Part shown: positions 14,956 to 23,726 of the stretch, piece after piece | How the letters are laid out: every line of letters starts with the position of its first letter | Position numbering within the stretch: the first letter of the stretch is position 1 | NCBI RefSeq assembly: GCF_004346095.1 | Contig: NZ_SLZV01000029.1 | Span: 1-38,972, forward strand | Direction of reading: 5' to 3' | Length of the DNA stretch: 38,972 nucleotides | Source of the DNA: Faecalimonas umbilicata | Lineage (GTDB): Bacteria; Bacillota; Clostridia; Lachnospirales; Lachnospiraceae | Translations under genes and position numbers: made by a program | Notes under the pieces: generated by a model | The model's input: only the letters and a program-made list of their open reading frames with translations | Told to the model about the DNA's origin: nothing | The model's database searches: none

Positions 14956-17637
14956 TTAGCGTACTGCCTCATAACGTCCTCCACAGTTCCTTAAAACCCC
15001 TTTTTCTGCCATATGCTCACAGAGAAGTTCTGCCCGTTCCCGTGGCAGTTTTAAAAGTTCCATAACATCTCCGATACTGACCGGTGAAAAGGTAGCCAGT
15101 TGTCTGATCATCCGCTCCTCTTCCGCTTCGGAAACTGCATGCCATTTCACAGATTCTTCTATCTCTTCTTCCGGAACCTGTCTCGTACGTTCCAAGGATT
15201 CTTTGGAACCTTTAACATCCTCCGCTTTCTGTGCCTCCTCATGGAAATTCGTAGTATAGGCATCATAAAGCACATTATCCTGCGAAATCCGGGCGCTGAA
15301 CATAGCTACTTTTTTATTCCAGATCAAGATGCCCTCGCCCGGTTTTCCATTACTTAAAAATCGATATTCCTTATCGCTTAACGGTTGAATCTCCGCAAGA
15401 CTCTGTGCATCCACACCACCCTGATCAAAAAAGCATTTGTAGGAACAGTTCTGAAAAATCTCAATCATCTGTTCATTGGCAAGTGCCGCTACCACGTTCT
15501 GCATCGCAAGTGTTACAATCCCTCCGAATTTTCGGAAAGTAACAATCGCATTATTTAGCATTTTGGCTGATCCCGGTTTTTTTGAAACTACCTGTGTCTC
15601 ATCCACGATCAGATGGGTTGCCCTCTGTAATTTCTTGTTATCATTCATTCGTCCGGACAGATAATGGAGTACCGTGATCATTGCCGGCTCCCAGTTATTT
15701 TCCGGGACATTGCACATCCCAAATCCCACTAGACGATTTTGGAAGCGGATATTTGTCGGATGCCCGAACATATCACAGGCTCCGGAAGTGTACTCCTCCA
15801 AAGAATTATAAATAGGACGGATTATCGCTTCATCGTGAGGGTTATCTGTCTGCTCCAGTTCCTTTCGGATTTCTTCCCGCAGCCAAGTCAAAGTTGGCTG
15901 CTTCTTCAGCCGCTTCCAGGAAAATACTTGCGCAAACATACGCTCGGTACAGCGGCTGATTACTGTATCGTGTTCCTGCGTGACATCAATATTCCGCATG
16001 ATTGCCTGACAAAGACTCTTTGCATATTCGCTCTGCCTTGCTACAAATTCATTTTTCACTTTCTGGGTTCCCTGAAAAATTTCCTGACTGACTTCAAACC
16101 CGTTTAGATAAATTCCGCTTTTGGGTGTCAAGTCAAAATACACACCTCCATAATCCTCACAAATACTTTCAAATTCATTTTGCGGATCCAAAATCAAGAT
16201 ATCATCATCTGTCCCCAGAAGTGTCTGGGAAATTTCCGTCAGCTTGATAAAGAAGGACTTCCCGGATCCTGAGTATCCGATGATGATTCCGTGTGGATTA
16301 GGAAGCAGCTTTCGGTTTCCATATATGAAATTTTTTGTTGTTTTATTAATCCCTAACAGCTTTCCTCCCGGCTCCAGAATATCCGGAGCATGGTAAGGCT
16401 GCAGAACGACCAGCGAAGAATTTAAAAAGAACCGCATATAATCGACTTGTCTTCCTCCAATCGGCAACGCAGTGTTTAACGCCTTCAGTTGGCGGAACAT
16501 ACATGGTTCCAAGCGGATTCCCTCCTTCTTCCCGATGGCACAGACCTCTTCCATCCGTTCCGTCAGAATCTGGAGTCCTTCTTTTTTATCCTTTGCCGGT
16601 GCAGTTACTACAATCAAAAAATTTAAGAAGCACCCCTTCTCATCATCCTGATCTACCTGTTCCATGTAAGCTTCAATATCCTCTTTTTTCTTCTTTTTTG
16701 AGTAGGATGGAGAAAAGATTACTTGACCATTTCTTCTCTTCTGATCTAATTCATCGCTGATCTGTCTCTCATTGTTGATCTGGATTGCGACCAACTTATC
16801 ATTGACCACCTCTTGTTGTACAGGTTCATAGTCTAACGTAACAAAAGACGGATACTGTAAATTACAGAAACTCTGAAGAACGGTATCTGCATTGATAGAC
16901 TTTCGATACTGTGTTGCTGCAAGAACCGTCATCATTGTATCCCCCGCAATCAGATAGTCACTTTTCGATTCGATGCTTCTAGGAAGAATATCTGTTTTCC
17001 AATCCTGAAGGGTTTCTTGCATCCCAAAATCTGCCGCCTCCTCTCCCGGACGATAGATCCCCTGCAGAATCCGGAACCGTTCCTTTGCATTGAGCGGTTC
17101 TACCCGGCTTCCCCATCCTTCAAAGGCTTCCTCAAGCACAGGCTCCAGAGCCCGGAAGTAGATTCCTGCCTGCGTATCATTGTCTGCTCTGCAAGTCACT
17201 GTTAAAATCCGTATGGTATGTACCGTAGGATTCATGTCCTTTAACCCTTCTTCCTGCCACTGCCGAATCCCTTTTGCAATCTCCGGATACGTTTCTCGGT
17301 TCTTCTCATTTCTCACAGAGGAGAGAAATGTTTCCAGTGATTGGTAAGAATTACACAGAGAAATCTTAAAATGAACTTCCATCCCATTTAAGAAATCCAT
17401 CAATTCTGACAAAAACAGACGTTTTTCCCCTTTATCCTTATTAATATAATTGACATCCTCAAATAAATAGGCTCTGTCATACAGTGTATTTCTCTTCTTT
17501 GGCTCTAACCGAAAACATCCATTTTCATAAGCTTTTACTACATTTAAGGTTTCCTTCACTGTTTTTGGCACCGGCACAACCGGCTGAGACAATACTCTTT
17601 TCTGCCGGAATGCTTTGTTTCCGTTAAAAACTGCCAC
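14956..17637 (-). CDS. virB4: VirB4-family conjugation ATPase
   Basis: VirB4 powers assembly of the channel and substrate transfer from the membrane inner face. The 893-residue protein has an N-terminal domain (1-420) and a C-terminal ATPase domain. Walker A is GYSGSGKS at 454-461. Walker B is HLIVDET at 675-681 (D679, E680). A helical C-terminal extension (about 845-893, VSIGDVMELLKLPRERAELLCEHM) resembles a winged-helix module and is not part of every VirB4. The start is a GTG behind AAAAAGGAGG, directly next to the stop of the PrgI-like gene. The best-conserved gene of the secretion cluster. Confidence 0.95.
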   Translation of the reverse strand: MAVFNGNKAFRQKRVLSQPVVPVPKTVKETLNVVKAYENGCFRLEPKKRNTLYDRAYLFEDVNYINKDKGEKRLFLSELMDFLNGMEVHFKISLCNSYQSLETFLSSVRNEKNRETYPEIAKGIRQWQEEGLKDMNPTVHTIRILTVTCRADNDTQAGIYFRALEPVLEEAFEGWGSRVEPLNAKERFRILQGIYRPGEEAADFGMQETLQDWKTDILPRSIESKSDYLIAGDTMMTVLAATQYRKSINADTVLQSFCNLQYPSFVTLDYEPVQQEVVNDKLVAIQINNERQISDELDQKRRNGQVIFSPSYSKKKKKEDIEAYMEQVDQDDEKGCFLNFLIVVTAPAKDKKEGLQILTERMEEVCAIGKKEGIRLEPCMFRQLKALNTALPIGGRQVDYMRFFLNSSLVVLQPYHAPDILEPGGKLLGINKTTKNFIYGNRKLLPNPHGIIIGYSGSGKSFFIKLTEISQTLLGTDDDILILDPQNEFESICEDYGGVYFDLTPKSGIYLNGFEVSQEIFQGTQKVKNEFVARQSEYAKSLCQAIMRNIDVTQEHDTVISRCTERMFAQVFSWKRLKKQPTLTWLREEIRKELEQTDNPHDEAIIRPIYNSLEEYTSGACDMFGHPTNIRFQNRLVGFGMCNVPENNWEPAMITVLHYLSGRMNDNKKLQRATHLIVDETQVVSKKPGSAKMLNNAIVTFRKFGGIVTLAMQNVVAALANEQMIEIFQNCSYKCFFDQGGVDAQSLAEIQPLSDKEYRFLSNGKPGEGILIWNKKVAMFSARISQDNVLYDAYTTNFHEEAQKAEDVKGSKESLERTRQVPEEEIEESVKWHAVSEAEEERMIRQLATFSPVSIGDVMELLKLPRERAELLCEHMAEKGVLRNCGGRYEAVR

Positions 17638-17638
17638 G

Positions 17639-18022
17639 CTACTTTCCTCCTTTTTCCCTTTTTCTTGACTTTGCTTCCCTGTTTGTCATAGAAAAGAGCG
17701 GCTGTTCTTTCCATATTCCTTCTGTCTTATTTTCTCCGCAAAGTTTTCTCGTTTTTTGACAGTAGCTCCATTCTTTATAAAGCTGCCACACAGACATTCC
17801 CTGATATTTAAACAACCCCAGAAATGCAACCGGAAGTCCTGCAAAAATCCCCAAATAAACTCCTATCTGCAGAGGAATCTTTTGATAATACCAAAGAAGT
17901 CCTGCCACTCCCAAAACGACTGGGAGAAACAGACCTATGGTGACTAGCTCTTCCATACTCATACCTTTCCAATATGTCTGTGGATATGCTTTTTCAAAAT
18001 CTTTGTTTAGATCCAACTTCAT
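17639..18022 (-). CDS. PrgI-family (VirB3-like) membrane protein
   Basis: The 127-residue protein has two membrane segments (about 30-50 and 55-75) after a short soluble N-terminus, and a basic C-terminal tail. It stands directly before virB4. Size, topology and position match the PrgI family, which takes the place of VirB3 in Gram-positive systems. The ATG at 18022 was chosen because AAAGGGGAAAA lies before it; the open frame continues upstream through a copy of the 17-bp palindrome but has no ribosome site there. Confidence 0.8.
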   Translation of the reverse strand: MKLDLNKDFEKAYPQTYWKGMSMEELVTIGLFLPVVLGVAGLLWYYQKIPLQIGVYLGIFAGLPVAFLGLFKYQGMSVWQLYKEWSYCQKTRKLCGENKTEGIWKEQPLFSMTNREAKSRKREKGGK

Positions 18023-18036
18023 ATTTTTTCCCCTTT

Positions 18037-18053
18037 GTTCCGAAATTCGGAAC
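18037..18053. repeat. 17-bp palindrome, copy 6, 5' of the PrgI-like gene
   Basis: A perfect GTTCCGAAATTCGGAAC ends 14 nt before the ATG, with the ribosome site between. Confidence 0.85.
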
Positions 18054-18072
18054 ATCCTTTCTTTTACTTTTT

Positions 18073-18089
18073 GTTCCGAAATCCGGAAC
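18073..18089. repeat. 17-bp palindrome with one mismatch, copy 7
   Basis: GTTCCGAAATCCGGAAC, the same variant as inside the ArdC-like gene, lies 10 bp behind the VirB6-like stop codon and 36 bp (start to start) from copy 6. The pair separates virB6 from prgI inside the operon. Confidence 0.8.
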
Positions 18090-18098
18090 GTTTTAATC

Positions 18099-18938
18099 TT
18101 ACAGATGGAAAGTCTTATTCATGAAATTGTTTGCCCCTTTTACTGCCCCAGTCATCCCGATCATATAAATTAATGATTTTAACGCCTGTCCAAACCCATC
18201 AAAGAAATCAGCAAAACTACTCTCCGGCAGATTAAATCCTCCAATAATCTTTCCGGAAATGGATATCACAAGCGCAATGACCACCACCTCAAAAGCATTC
18301 CCTAGAAAATTTCTCAACCAAGCCTTTGCGGTCTCATCAATTCCCCTCCCGGAGATCAAACTTGGCATGGCAAGCGGGAAGCAGACTACAAGCATGTACA
18401 GCTTAATATACCGGCTATATAAAGTTAAAAAGATCATGATTCCGCAGACCAGAGCCACAAGAAAATATAGCAACCCAAACAACCACCAGAATAAATGACT
18501 TCCAATGTCCACTTCTTCCGTAAAAAGAGGAGGTCCCTGAAAATCTATAATCTCCCCCGACATTGCTGAAGCCATAGAAAAGAACGTCTTCATCAGATTA
18601 AAACCCATTTGGAATAAAACATTAACTGCAACAAGACGAATCATCCCTTCAATAAACAATTCTAAGGTGACCTGTTCTTTTAGATTTGATACTGCCTTTA
18701 AAAAGCTGCAGATAAAAAATACATTGACCATAGACAATCCGATTCCCAGTGTCCATGGATACAAGGTATGGGCTACATAACTCCAAGCGGATGGAGAAAA
18801 CTGTGAGGGAGTCTTTCCGATCACTCCTAAACTTAGATCCATCAGCGTGATCCACACTACTTCTGCAAGTTTATAAAAGGGACCATAAAATAGGTCCCCC
18901 ACAAATCCACCGATAAATTCTTCTAACCAAGCTGGCAT
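18099..18938 (-). CDS. VirB6/TrbL-like polytopic membrane protein
   Basis: The 279-residue protein has about six hydrophobic segments, for example near 58-80 (TLGIGLSMVNVFFICSFL), 152-178 (FGLLYFLVALVCGIMIFL), 182-200 and 215-235. It ends with a Gly/Ala-rich segment. Size, topology and place between the VirB2-like and VirB3-like genes match the VirB6/TrbL pore components of Tn1549-like systems. AAGGAGG precedes the ATG, and 12 bp separate it from the VirB2-like stop. Confidence 0.75.
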   Translation of the reverse strand: MPAWLEEFIGGFVGDLFYGPFYKLAEVVWITLMDLSLGVIGKTPSQFSPSAWSYVAHTLYPWTLGIGLSMVNVFFICSFLKAVSNLKEQVTLELFIEGMIRLVAVNVLFQMGFNLMKTFFSMASAMSGEIIDFQGPPLFTEEVDIGSHLFWWLFGLLYFLVALVCGIMIFLTLYSRYIKLYMLVVCFPLAMPSLISGRGIDETAKAWLRNFLGNAFEVVVIALVISISGKIIGGFNLPESSFADFFDGFGQALKSLIYMIGMTGAVKGANNFMNKTFHL

Positions 18939-18950
18939 CTTTTTTCCTCC

Positions 18951-19325
18951 TTACGGTGTTCCACCGCCACCATTGATCAACGGAATAATCTGAGGCGCAA
19001 CCGTTGCAACAATTCCGCTTCCAATTCTTTTAAATGCCGCTGACTGTGCGCCTCCATCTTGAGTATTTAAAGATTGCGCCCATTCAAATACACCCCACAA
19101 CAAAAACAGGCTACCGATAGAAGATACAATTGCTGCAATGATTTGATAAACAGCATTAAATCCACTTTGGATCACACCGTTTGCTCCTGCAGCAAAAGCT
19201 GTCATCTGACTGGCTCCTGTAAGCGCAAGAACTGTGAGAAAAAGAAACAGCTTTTTCTGCTTTTTCCAAAATTCACGACTATCCTTTTTCTGTATCTCAT
19301 TTTTTCCTATCTGTTTTTCTTTCAT
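18951..19325 (-). CDS. VirB2/Maff2-like small membrane subunit
   Basis: The 124-residue precursor has a basic N-terminus, a signal-like segment ending SQMTAFA (about 28-46) and two further hydrophobic stretches (YQIIAAIVSSIGSLFLLW and GIVATVAPQIIPLI). The C-terminus is Gly-rich. This is the layout of the Maff2/TrbC-VirB2 type subunit found next to VirB6 in Clostridia elements. It is unlikely to form a classical long pilus; in Gram-positives the role of this subunit is not settled. Confidence 0.7.
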   Translation of the reverse strand: MKEKQIGKNEIQKKDSREFWKKQKKLFLFLTVLALTGASQMTAFAAGANGVIQSGFNAVYQIIAAIVSSIGSLFLLWGVFEWAQSLNTQDGGAQSAAFKRIGSGIVATVAPQIIPLINGGGGTP

Positions 19326-19361
19326 CTGTTTTTTCCTCTTTTCTTTCTTCTCTCCGAAAAC

Positions 19362-19565
19362 TTAATCATCATCTCTGCCAAATAAGCGAATCAAAATCAG
19401 AATAAAAAGCGCTGCTACAAGTGGCATGACTGTAAAAAATGCAAGTCCTACATACTGTGCACCGGCATATTTCCATGCCGCCCATGCTGCAGCACCTCCT
19501 GCTAAGATCCCTACCAGAATTCCAATTAGTGCTAAAATTTTTGCTTTCCAATTATTTCTTCTCAT
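19362..19565 (-). CDS. Small two-helix membrane protein
   Basis: The 67-residue product has a basic start (MRRNNWKAK) and two membrane segments (ILALIGILVGILAGGAAAW and FFTVMPLVAALFILILI), ending GRDDD. ATG at 19565 follows AACAAGGAGGATATTAC; an upstream in-frame extension lacks a ribosome site. It sits in the secretion operon before the VirB2-like gene. No family was recognised. Confidence 0.65.
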   Translation of the reverse strand: MRRNNWKAKILALIGILVGILAGGAAAWAAWKYAGAQYVGLAFFTVMPLVAALFILILIRLFGRDDD

Positions 19566-19591
19566 GTAATATCCTCCTTGTTTTTTTATTT

Positions 19592-19990
19592 TTAATGTTC
19601 CCGGCAAACCAAAGCTTGTCGTTTTTGAATTTCTCGTAACAATACTTCTTCGATTGCTTTTTTGCAAGCTATGCTCCCATCGGAAAAGCAATCCAGTGTA
19701 GTTTCAAAGTCTTTATAACGACTGTGATCTAGATATGCCAATGCAATCTCTGCTCTCCGTTTTTCTTTTGGATATTTTTCTTCCATAATCTGAAGCATCC
19801 CCCGGATGCTTCCAGCAGCTTCATACGCCTTTTCGATTGAAGCAAGGAACTCTTCACTGTATCCTTTCTTCGGGGGACGTTTCTTCCAGGGCATGGTATT
19901 TCTACGATCCCGCATATCCTGCCAGATAAAAAGAACTGCCCCAATGCATGCCATCCCTAACAGAATCACTCCCATAACTGTATAAAACAT
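19592..19990 (-). CDS. Membrane-anchored cytoplasmic protein, unknown function
   Basis: One N-terminal membrane segment (residues 2-22) is followed by a basic stretch (RDRRNTMPWKKRPPKKG). A helical domain of about 90 residues follows, with AYEAAGSIRGMLQIMEEKYPKEKRRAEIALAYL. The positive charge after the segment predicts that the domain faces the cytoplasm. AAAGGAGAACGT lies before the ATG. The gene is part of the secretion operon; no known domain was found among its 132 residues. Confidence 0.6.
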   Translation of the reverse strand: MFYTVMGVILLGMACIGAVLFIWQDMRDRRNTMPWKKRPPKKGYSEEFLASIEKAYEAAGSIRGMLQIMEEKYPKEKRRAEIALAYLDHSRYKDFETTLDCFSDGSIACKKAIEEVLLREIQKRQALVCREH

Positions 19991-20020
19991 ACGTTCTCCT
20001 TTCTTTCTGTTCCTTTGTAT

Positions 20021-21256
20021 TTAGGATGCAAAGCGTCCTGCAACTTCCCCGACACGTTCCATTGCCTGACTTGGAGTCATATCTGCAGTCAGGTAGCCGC
20101 CTGCAAATACGCATCCTTCTTCTCTGTCATACTGAAACTGGATTCCTGGAACTTCCCGATTCATTCTCTCCAGTTTTTCCTTCAAGGCACGGCTTTCTTT
20201 CCGTTTTGCAGACACTTCAAACTGGATGATCTCATCTTGGAACAAAAATACATACGTCAGGTTTTTTGCCTCCATGTGAAGCTGTTCCCCGTGTTCGGAA
20301 TGCCGGATTTCTGGCTGTACTGCCGGATCATGTTTTTCCAGATAGCTTTTCAAGACGTTTGCCGTCAGTTCTTCTCTGGTAATTTCTACCGTTTCTATCG
20401 GAATCCTTTCCGAAACAGATTCTTTTCTCTCTGGGCTTCTTTCTTCTTTTCCTAATCTGGGGATATGTACTTCTTTCCCTTTCTCAGAAACAATCCTATT
20501 TTTTTCATCCGAATACATTTTATCTTCCTGTTCATAGGAAGAAATCGAAAAACCTTCCTCTTTTTCTTTTGGATTCTCTTCTTCCATTTCTTCCGACAAA
20601 GACAGGGTTTCAAACTCCGAATCGGATTCTGCAACACCCATTAGCTTTTCTAGTAACTTCAGTCGCTCTTTTTGTAACTGACCGCATGTTTTTTCCGTTT
20701 CTTCCTTTTCTTTTCTTATATTCCGAAGATCTGTTTGCAGCTTGCAGATGGTATCTTGAAGTTGTACGCGTTCTTCTTTCAGGGATTGATTTTCCTCATC
20801 CCATTTTTCAATTCTATCTTTTCCAAAGCCACATTCCAGCTGTGCGGTCTGATATTCATATGCTCTTCTGGCATCTTCTACTAGCATTTTTTCATTTCGG
20901 AGTGCTTCCAGTTCCAACTGGTGTTCCAGAATCTGTTTCTGCAACTGCGCCTCATATTTTGCTTTTTCTTCAGCAAATTCTGTCTCTCGCCGCTCAAGTA
21001 CCGCCTCTTTCTCTACCAGCTCCGCTTCATGCTTCGCTAAGTTCTCCTCATTCTGTTTCCATTGCTCCTCTTTTTGTTCCAGTGTCTGGCTACGTTTCCA
21101 TAATTCCTTCCGGATCTGCTCCAGTTCCTGGTTTCTCCCGTCATATTCTGCTTTGCGCTTCTGGTAAGTCGCTTCTCGCTCTTCAAAGATTTTCTGCATC
21201 TTCTCCAGATAAGACTCTGTTTTTAAAAGTACCTCGTCATCTCTGTACTGTTCCAT
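20021..21256 (-). CDS. Long coiled-coil protein with a small C-terminal domain
   Basis: The 411-residue protein is a continuous coiled coil from about 10 to 215 (LEQIRKELWKRSQTLEQKEEQ-type heptads). An acidic linker (about 215-300) follows, then a C-terminal domain (about 310-411) with LTYVFLFQDEIIQFEVSAKR and CVFAGGYLTADMTPSQAMERV. No signal or membrane segment is present, so it is probably cytoplasmic. It was started at ATG 21256 because GGAGGAAATC precedes it; an upstream GTG would be the alternative. It stands between the pilus genes and the membrane channel genes, so a scaffold role is possible but unproven. Confidence 0.6.
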   Translation of the reverse strand: MEQYRDDEVLLKTESYLEKMQKIFEEREATYQKRKAEYDGRNQELEQIRKELWKRSQTLEQKEEQWKQNEENLAKHEAELVEKEAVLERRETEFAEEKAKYEAQLQKQILEHQLELEALRNEKMLVEDARRAYEYQTAQLECGFGKDRIEKWDEENQSLKEERVQLQDTICKLQTDLRNIRKEKEETEKTCGQLQKERLKLLEKLMGVAESDSEFETLSLSEEMEEENPKEKEEGFSISSYEQEDKMYSDEKNRIVSEKGKEVHIPRLGKEERSPERKESVSERIPIETVEITREELTANVLKSYLEKHDPAVQPEIRHSEHGEQLHMEAKNLTYVFLFQDEIIQFEVSAKRKESRALKEKLERMNREVPGIQFQYDREEGCVFAGGYLTADMTPSQAMERVGEVAGRFAS

Positions 21257-21267
21257 GATTTCCTCCT

Positions 21268-21552
21268 TTATTTCCACCAGCTATCCCCTGTTTTTGGAGC
21301 CGGAACATTCGGAACATCCTTTTCTGTCCCGGTTTCCGTGCTCTGTTCTTTCTGTTCCGCGGCTGCTTCTTCCTGCCTGTTTTCTTCTTTGTACTCCTGT
21401 TTGTTTTCCGGTAGATTCTGTTCTTCCAACTGCATCTGCCCTTCCCGGAGCTTCCGAGGAAATCTTCCTCGGACTCCGATGCTGACACAGACACTGCCAA
21501 GACACATGCAGCACAAGATTCCTGCAAGAAGAATCTTCTTTTTCTGCCTCAT
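21268..21552 (-). CDS. Small secreted or anchored protein ending PKTGDSWWK
   Basis: The 94 residues begin with a hydrophobic signal-like segment (6-27, ILLAGILCCMCLGSVCVSIGV). A Gln/Glu-rich linker and the C-terminus VPAPKTGDSWWK follow. APKTG looks like the start of a sortase signal, but the hydrophobic tail needed for sorting is missing, so a sortase substrate is unlikely in this form. It lies between the class B sortase and the coiled-coil gene. A strong AAAGGAGG is present. Confidence 0.55.
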   Translation of the reverse strand: MRQKKKILLAGILCCMCLGSVCVSIGVRGRFPRKLREGQMQLEEQNLPENKQEYKEENRQEEAAAEQKEQSTETGTEKDVPNVPAPKTGDSWWK

Positions 21553-21615
21553 ATTGTCTGCCTCCTTTGTTTTTCCACTGCAGTTTCCTCTCTCCTGCTT
21601 TTAGGATATGCTGTT

Positions 21616-22266
21616 TTAAAAAGCCAGCTGTTCTTCCGTAATTTCTGCATGCACCACCAGCCGTTGCGTTGTCCGAAAGTATCCAACACAGGTCACAAAC
21701 GCGATACCGGCAGCTTTCTGTTCTCGGACGGAAAAACACGGATCATCTGCTGTTTTATATTCCCATCCTGTAATCCGGAACCGTTTCGTGCGCTCCGGCG
21801 TATAAAGACAGCCATCCGGATATTTTTTCCGAAACCCCGGATCCTGAAACTTTTTTAGACTCCCGAACATCTGTCCGGACGCCATATTATGAGCAAACAG
21901 ATATACCTGCCGGTCTGATAATTTGGCATCCGCAAAGGTAAAAATACTCCCCAGTTCGCTCGCGTTTCCTTCAAAGTCACGGGCAAGGTACGTTTCATCG
22001 GTTTCTCCGGTCAAGATCGGTCCATCCACACCAATCTGCGGCAGATAAAGCCATCCCACAATATCTGGATTGATCTTCTTTAATGCTGCAAAATCAATCT
22101 TACGTTCCCCAACATCTACAGGTTCTCCCGGGACTGCAATCTCCTTTAATGCTTCCCCCCTTTTTTTTGCATCCGCAAAGGGTTGCCTACTTTTTTCTGC
22201 CAAGAAGAAGCAAGTTGCACCTAAAAAAAGTAGAAGGATACACAAAATCCATCTACTTTTTTTCAT
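21616..22266 (-). CDS. srtB: Class B sortase
   Basis: Sortases are membrane transpeptidases that join surface proteins or pilins. This 216-residue enzyme has an N-terminal anchor (6-23). Its SrtB-type core has DFAALKKINPDIVGWLYLP, catalytic H126 in FAHNMASG, C193 in VTCVG and R202 in QRLVV. The helix after the His and the lack of a C-terminal membrane segment favour class B over class C. The gene overlaps the minor pilin gene by 14 bp. The likely role is attachment of the finished pilus, or of its base pilin, to the wall. Confidence 0.85.
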   Translation of the reverse strand: MKKSRWILCILLLFLGATCFFLAEKSRQPFADAKKRGEALKEIAVPGEPVDVGERKIDFAALKKINPDIVGWLYLPQIGVDGPILTGETDETYLARDFEGNASELGSIFTFADAKLSDRQVYLFAHNMASGQMFGSLKKFQDPGFRKKYPDGCLYTPERTKRFRITGWEYKTADDPCFSVREQKAAGIAFVTCVGYFRTTQRLVVHAEITEEQLAF

Positions 22267-22915
22267 CAGATTTTCTCCTATTCACTCCTATTAACATAGC
22301 AGTACACAGTAATACCCCACCTGCGAATAATAACATGGTTTCAATTGGCATCAGCCCTGTCTGTGGCGCTACTTTTTCTGGAGGTCGTTTCATATGTTTG
22401 GGTTCGACCGTGATATCATAATTCATTTTCCCATCCTGAAAAACCGGAACAGATACCAATGTCGGAGAAACTAGATCTGACTGTTCTGTTTCTTTTGCAG
22501 ACAACAGATAAACTCCCACATCCAGATTATTTTCCGTCATTTTCCCGTTTGCATCCAATGTTTTTCCTTTTTCTTCCTGCCCTTGCTCTTTCCATGCCTT
22601 CTCCAGTTTTTCTGCAGCCACTTCCATTTCCTCTGCGTTCTTTAGTTCATTTAGGTTGATTTCCGTTGATGCATACTCCGGCAAAAGCTCATAACTTCCA
22701 TCCTGCAAGGTTCCAATCTTTATTACCGTAAATTGTACTCCCTCCAGCCTTTTTCTTGATTCCTCTTCTAAAGCCTGAATGGTTATACTCCCCTTTTCCT
22801 TTTTTGTTTCTGAAAACAAGCTTTCTTCTATCCCCTTAGCATATGCTAGATTTTTGTTTCCTACCAATAGCAGACATGCCAGTAAAATCATACTATATTT
22901 TATCCGGTGCTTCAT
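22253..22915 (-). CDS. Minor (base or accessory) pilin with APQTG sorting signal
   Basis: The 220-residue protein has a signal peptide (about 1-23, ending AYA) and one pilin-like beta domain with GSITIQALEEES and GVYLLSAKETEQSD. The cell-wall sorting signal is APQTG, followed by a hydrophobic helix and a basic tail (NRRKSDEKK). It is preceded by GGAGAGGAG. Its place between the class C and class B sortase genes and its small size are those of a base pilin, to be linked by one or both enzymes. APQTG departs from the usual LPXTG. Confidence 0.8.
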   Translation of the reverse strand: MKHRIKYSMILLACLLLVGNKNLAYAKGIEESLFSETKKEKGSITIQALEEESRKRLEGVQFTVIKIGTLQDGSYELLPEYASTEINLNELKNAEEMEVAAEKLEKAWKEQGQEEKGKTLDANGKMTENNLDVGVYLLSAKETEQSDLVSPTLVSVPVFQDGKMNYDITVEPKHMKRPPEKVAPQTGLMPIETMLLFAGGVLLCTAMLIGVNRRKSDEKK

Positions 22916-23726
22916 CTTTCTTTCTCCTCTCCTTCCACATGTATCCAAATAAAATCAGAATCCATAGTAACGGAAGCAAGGTGAATAACACTTCCCTTGT
23001 AGACGGCAATGCTTCTTTCATGGAAGCTTCTTTCTTCGCTTCATAAGGAGTTCTTACTCCGGTTACAATCAGTCGATGTGTATTGATTCCATAAGGAGTA
23101 CAGGTGATCACACTACATAGATCCTCTCCCTCTCGGATCTTCAATACTTCAATTTCTTCTGGTTTTACAATTCGGATTTCAGAAATTTTATAAGCAAGTG
23201 TTTCATTTTGGACATGAAGGAAAAAATAATCTCCTTCCTCCATTTCGTCTAGCCTCGTTAGTAATTTGGACTGGGGCAGTCCCCGGTGTCCGGTCAGTAT
23301 GCTGTGTGTACTTTTTCCTCCTACCGGCAGGCTGCTTCCTAAAAGATGTCCCACTCCCTTTGACAACACTTCCTCTTCTGTTCCATGATAAATAGGAAGT
23401 TCAATTCCTATTTTGGGAATGTCCAGACTCCCCATAATTCCGGTTCCAGTCGGATTTAACAGCTTTCCATATGATGCTTCGTTTAATTTTTCCTTGTCAC
23501 TTCCTTCCACTTGAATTCCCTGTGTTTGAAACAAAAGGCTATTATATGCTTCTGCTTTCTTAGTTTCTTCCGCTGTTGTATCTTTTTCTCTCTGCAATTT
23601 TTTCTGGTAAGTAGCAACTGCCTTTTGCTGCTCTTTTTCATTGTGTAAATGCAAGAAAAGAGGCAGACAACAACACAAAAATCCAATCAGAAACAGAAGT
23701 CGGATTCCTATGCGATTCCGCATCAT
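22893..23726 (-). CDS. srtC: Class C (pilin-polymerising) sortase
   Basis: The 277-residue enzyme has membrane segments at both ends (about 8-25 and 243-262), as class C sortases do. The catalytic triad is H147 in LTGHRGLP, C209 in TCTPYGINTHR and R218. PIYHGTEEEVL and GVGHLLGSSLPVGG match the class C core. It overlaps the genes on both sides, and is therefore tightly co-translated with the backbone pilin it is expected to polymerise. Confidence 0.9.
   Translation of the reverse strand: MMRNRIGIRLLFLIGFLCCCLPLFLHLHNEKEQQKAVATYQKKLQREKDTTAEETKKAEAYNSLLFQTQGIQVEGSDKEKLNEASYGKLLNPTGTGIMGSLDIPKIGIELPIYHGTEEEVLSKGVGHLLGSSLPVGGKSTHSILTGHRGLPQSKLLTRLDEMEEGDYFFLHVQNETLAYKISEIRIVKPEEIEVLKIREGEDLCSVITCTPYGINTHRLIVTGVRTPYEAKKEASMKEALPSTREVLFTLLPLLWILILFGYMWKERRKKDEAPDKI

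Noticed and set aside
15525-15539. Another palindrome copy, TCCGAATTTTCGGA, in virB4
   Set aside because: The centre is one base longer and the outer GTT/AAC bases are missing; probably chance codons.
21280-21300. Functional LPXTG sorting signal at the end of the small secreted protein
   Set aside because: PKTG is followed only by DSWWK; there is no membrane helix or basic tail.
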